From the NCBI GenBank assembly GCA_026014905.1, contig JAOZHK010000163.1:1-5818 (forward strand): 5,818 bases of DNA, given 5' to 3'. The DNA is from Candidatus Bathyarchaeota archaeon (lineage in GTDB: Archaea > Thermoproteota > Bathyarchaeia > RBG-16-48-13 > GCA-020355125). Positions 5,110 to 5,818 of this stretch are shown in pieces (position 1 is the first letter of the stretch; each line of letters opens with the position of its first letter). The notes under the pieces were generated by a model that worked only from the letters and a program-made list of their open reading frames with translations, did no database searches and had not been told where the DNA came from. The position numbers were made by a program, and so were the translations under genes.

Positions 5110-5818
5110 ATGGAAAAATTAAAGTTTGCCCTCTATTGGGCTGCAAGCTGTGGTGGCTGCGAAATTGCGGTTCTGGATATCGATGAAAAGATCTTAGACG
5201 TCGTTGGGTTAGCTGACATTGTCTTCTGGCCCGTCGCCATCGATATCAAATATCATGACATTGAAGCGATGCCGGATAAGAGCATTGATGTGACCCTCTT
5301 CAATGGGGCGATCAGAAATTCAGAGAATGAGCATATGGCGAAACTGCTCAGGCAGAAGACAAAAGTCCTGGTCGCGTTTGGCTCCTGCGCTCATGAAGGT
5401 TGTGTGATTGGCTTAGCCAATCTCTGGGATCGTGAGAACGTCTTTAACCGGGCATATATCGAGACTCCGTCAACCGAGAATCCCGACAGAGTATTTCCCA
5501 CCACGTCTCTAACAGTGGAAGAGGGTGACCTCACACTCCCTGAATTTTATGACACTTTAAAAACTTTGGATCAAACCGTGGAGGTTGATTATTACTTGCC
5601 AGGGTGTCCCCCTCAGCCAGAATGGATTTTAAAGGCTGTTGAAGCAATTGCGACCAATCAGCTTCCACCAAAGGGCAGTGTGATCGGACCTTCTAAATCT
5701 ATTTGCGATGAATGTCCGCGAACAAAACACGATCGGAAATTAGCCAAAATAAACCGTATTTACGAGATCGATGATGATGGTGATACGTGTTTCTGGGATC
5801 AGGGCGTCGTCTGTATGG
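5110..5818 (+). CDS. mvhG: MvhG-like small subunit of a group 3 NiFe hydrogenase or related oxidoreductase, partial at 3' end
   Basis: An open frame of 236 complete codons runs from ATG 5110 to the window edge without a stop, so the C-terminus is missing. The protein resembles the small iron-sulfur subunit of F420-non-reducing (methyl-viologen-reducing) hydrogenase, which carries electrons between the NiFe large subunit and MvhD/Hdr-type partners. C14 and C17 (AASCGGCE), C93 (FGSCAHEG) and C166 (LPGCPPQP) are the expected ligands of the proximal [4Fe-4S] cluster. C199 and C202 (CDECPRTK), C227 and C235 (CFWDQGVVCM) begin the distal-cluster region, which in MvhG ends with further cysteines lying beyond the edge. 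C98 is an additional cysteine close to C93. There is no twin-arginine signal peptide, so it is cytoplasmic, unlike group 1 uptake enzymes. HoxY-type subunits of group 3d are shorter and lack the C-terminal cysteine region. It is a stand-alone promoter-proximal gene here; a large subunit (mvhA) is expected next but not seen. The same family also occurs in oxidoreductases without hydrogenase activity. Confidence 0.82.
   Translation, partial: MEKLKFALYWAASCGGCEIAVLDIDEKILDVVGLADIVFWPVAIDIKYHDIEAMPDKSIDVTLFNGAIRNSENEHMAKLLRQKTKVLVAFGSCAHEGCVIGLANLWDRENVFNRAYIETPSTENPDRVFPTTSLTVEEGDLTLPEFYDTLKTLDQTVEVDYYLPGCPPQPEWILKAVEAIATNQLPPKGSVIGPSKSICDECPRTKHDRKLAKINRIYEIDDDGDTCFWDQGVVCM

Noticed and set aside
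1..5818. CRISPR array, toxin-antitoxin or phage defence system
   Set aside because: No regularly spaced repeats and no Cas-, nuclease- or toxin-like protein is present. All five genes are recognisable metabolic families.

Overview
The window carries five protein-coding genes of central nitrogen, sulfur, amino-acid and hydrogen or redox metabolism. In order they are a glutamate dehydrogenase (+), a siroheme nitrite/sulfite reductase fused-start-to-stop with a TusA-like sulfur carrier (+), a threonine synthase (-), and a partial MvhG-type small hydrogenase subunit (+) that runs off the right edge. I see no mobile element, CRISPR array, tRNA or rRNA, and no sign of a phage or defence island. It reads as a compact, ordinary metabolic stretch of a chromosome.

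The host is most likely a bacterium of moderate GC. Arginine is written mostly with CGN codons, with AGA/AGG rare. A plausible sigma70-like promoter lies before gdhA. Siroheme reductase plus TusA plus an MvhG-type subunit suits an anaerobic or chemolithotrophic lineage (Nitrospirota, Chloroflexota and sulfate-reducing groups were considered), but nothing here fixes the phylum. Three of the five genes lack a recognisable Shine-Dalgarno sequence, so some archaeal-style or leaderless expression cannot be excluded.

Layout: 1-82 is the gdhA promoter region. gdhA follows to 1339, then two adjacent inverted repeats and a T-tract (1351-1441) that probably end its transcript. From 1442 to 1524 is the leader of the reductase gene. 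The reductase (1525-3072) and tusA (3069-3332) overlap by the ATGA tetranucleotide and are certainly one operon. A 145-bp convergent gap (3333-3477) holds a weak hairpin and two alternating CG tracts. thrC runs leftward (4854-3478). A 255-bp AT-rich divergent region (4855-5109) serves thrC on one side and the hydrogenase subunit on the other.

Functionally, the reductase makes sulfide (or ammonia) from sulfite (or nitrite) with six electrons, and its coupled TusA suggests that the sulfur product is handled as a persulfide. gdhA connects ammonium with glutamate. thrC finishes threonine synthesis. The MvhG-like protein would pass electrons between a NiFe hydrogenase large subunit, expected just beyond the window, and a partner such as MvhD/Hdr. 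The most unusual point is in the reductase: its first iron-sulfur cysteine pair is spaced C-x4-C instead of the family's C-x5-C.
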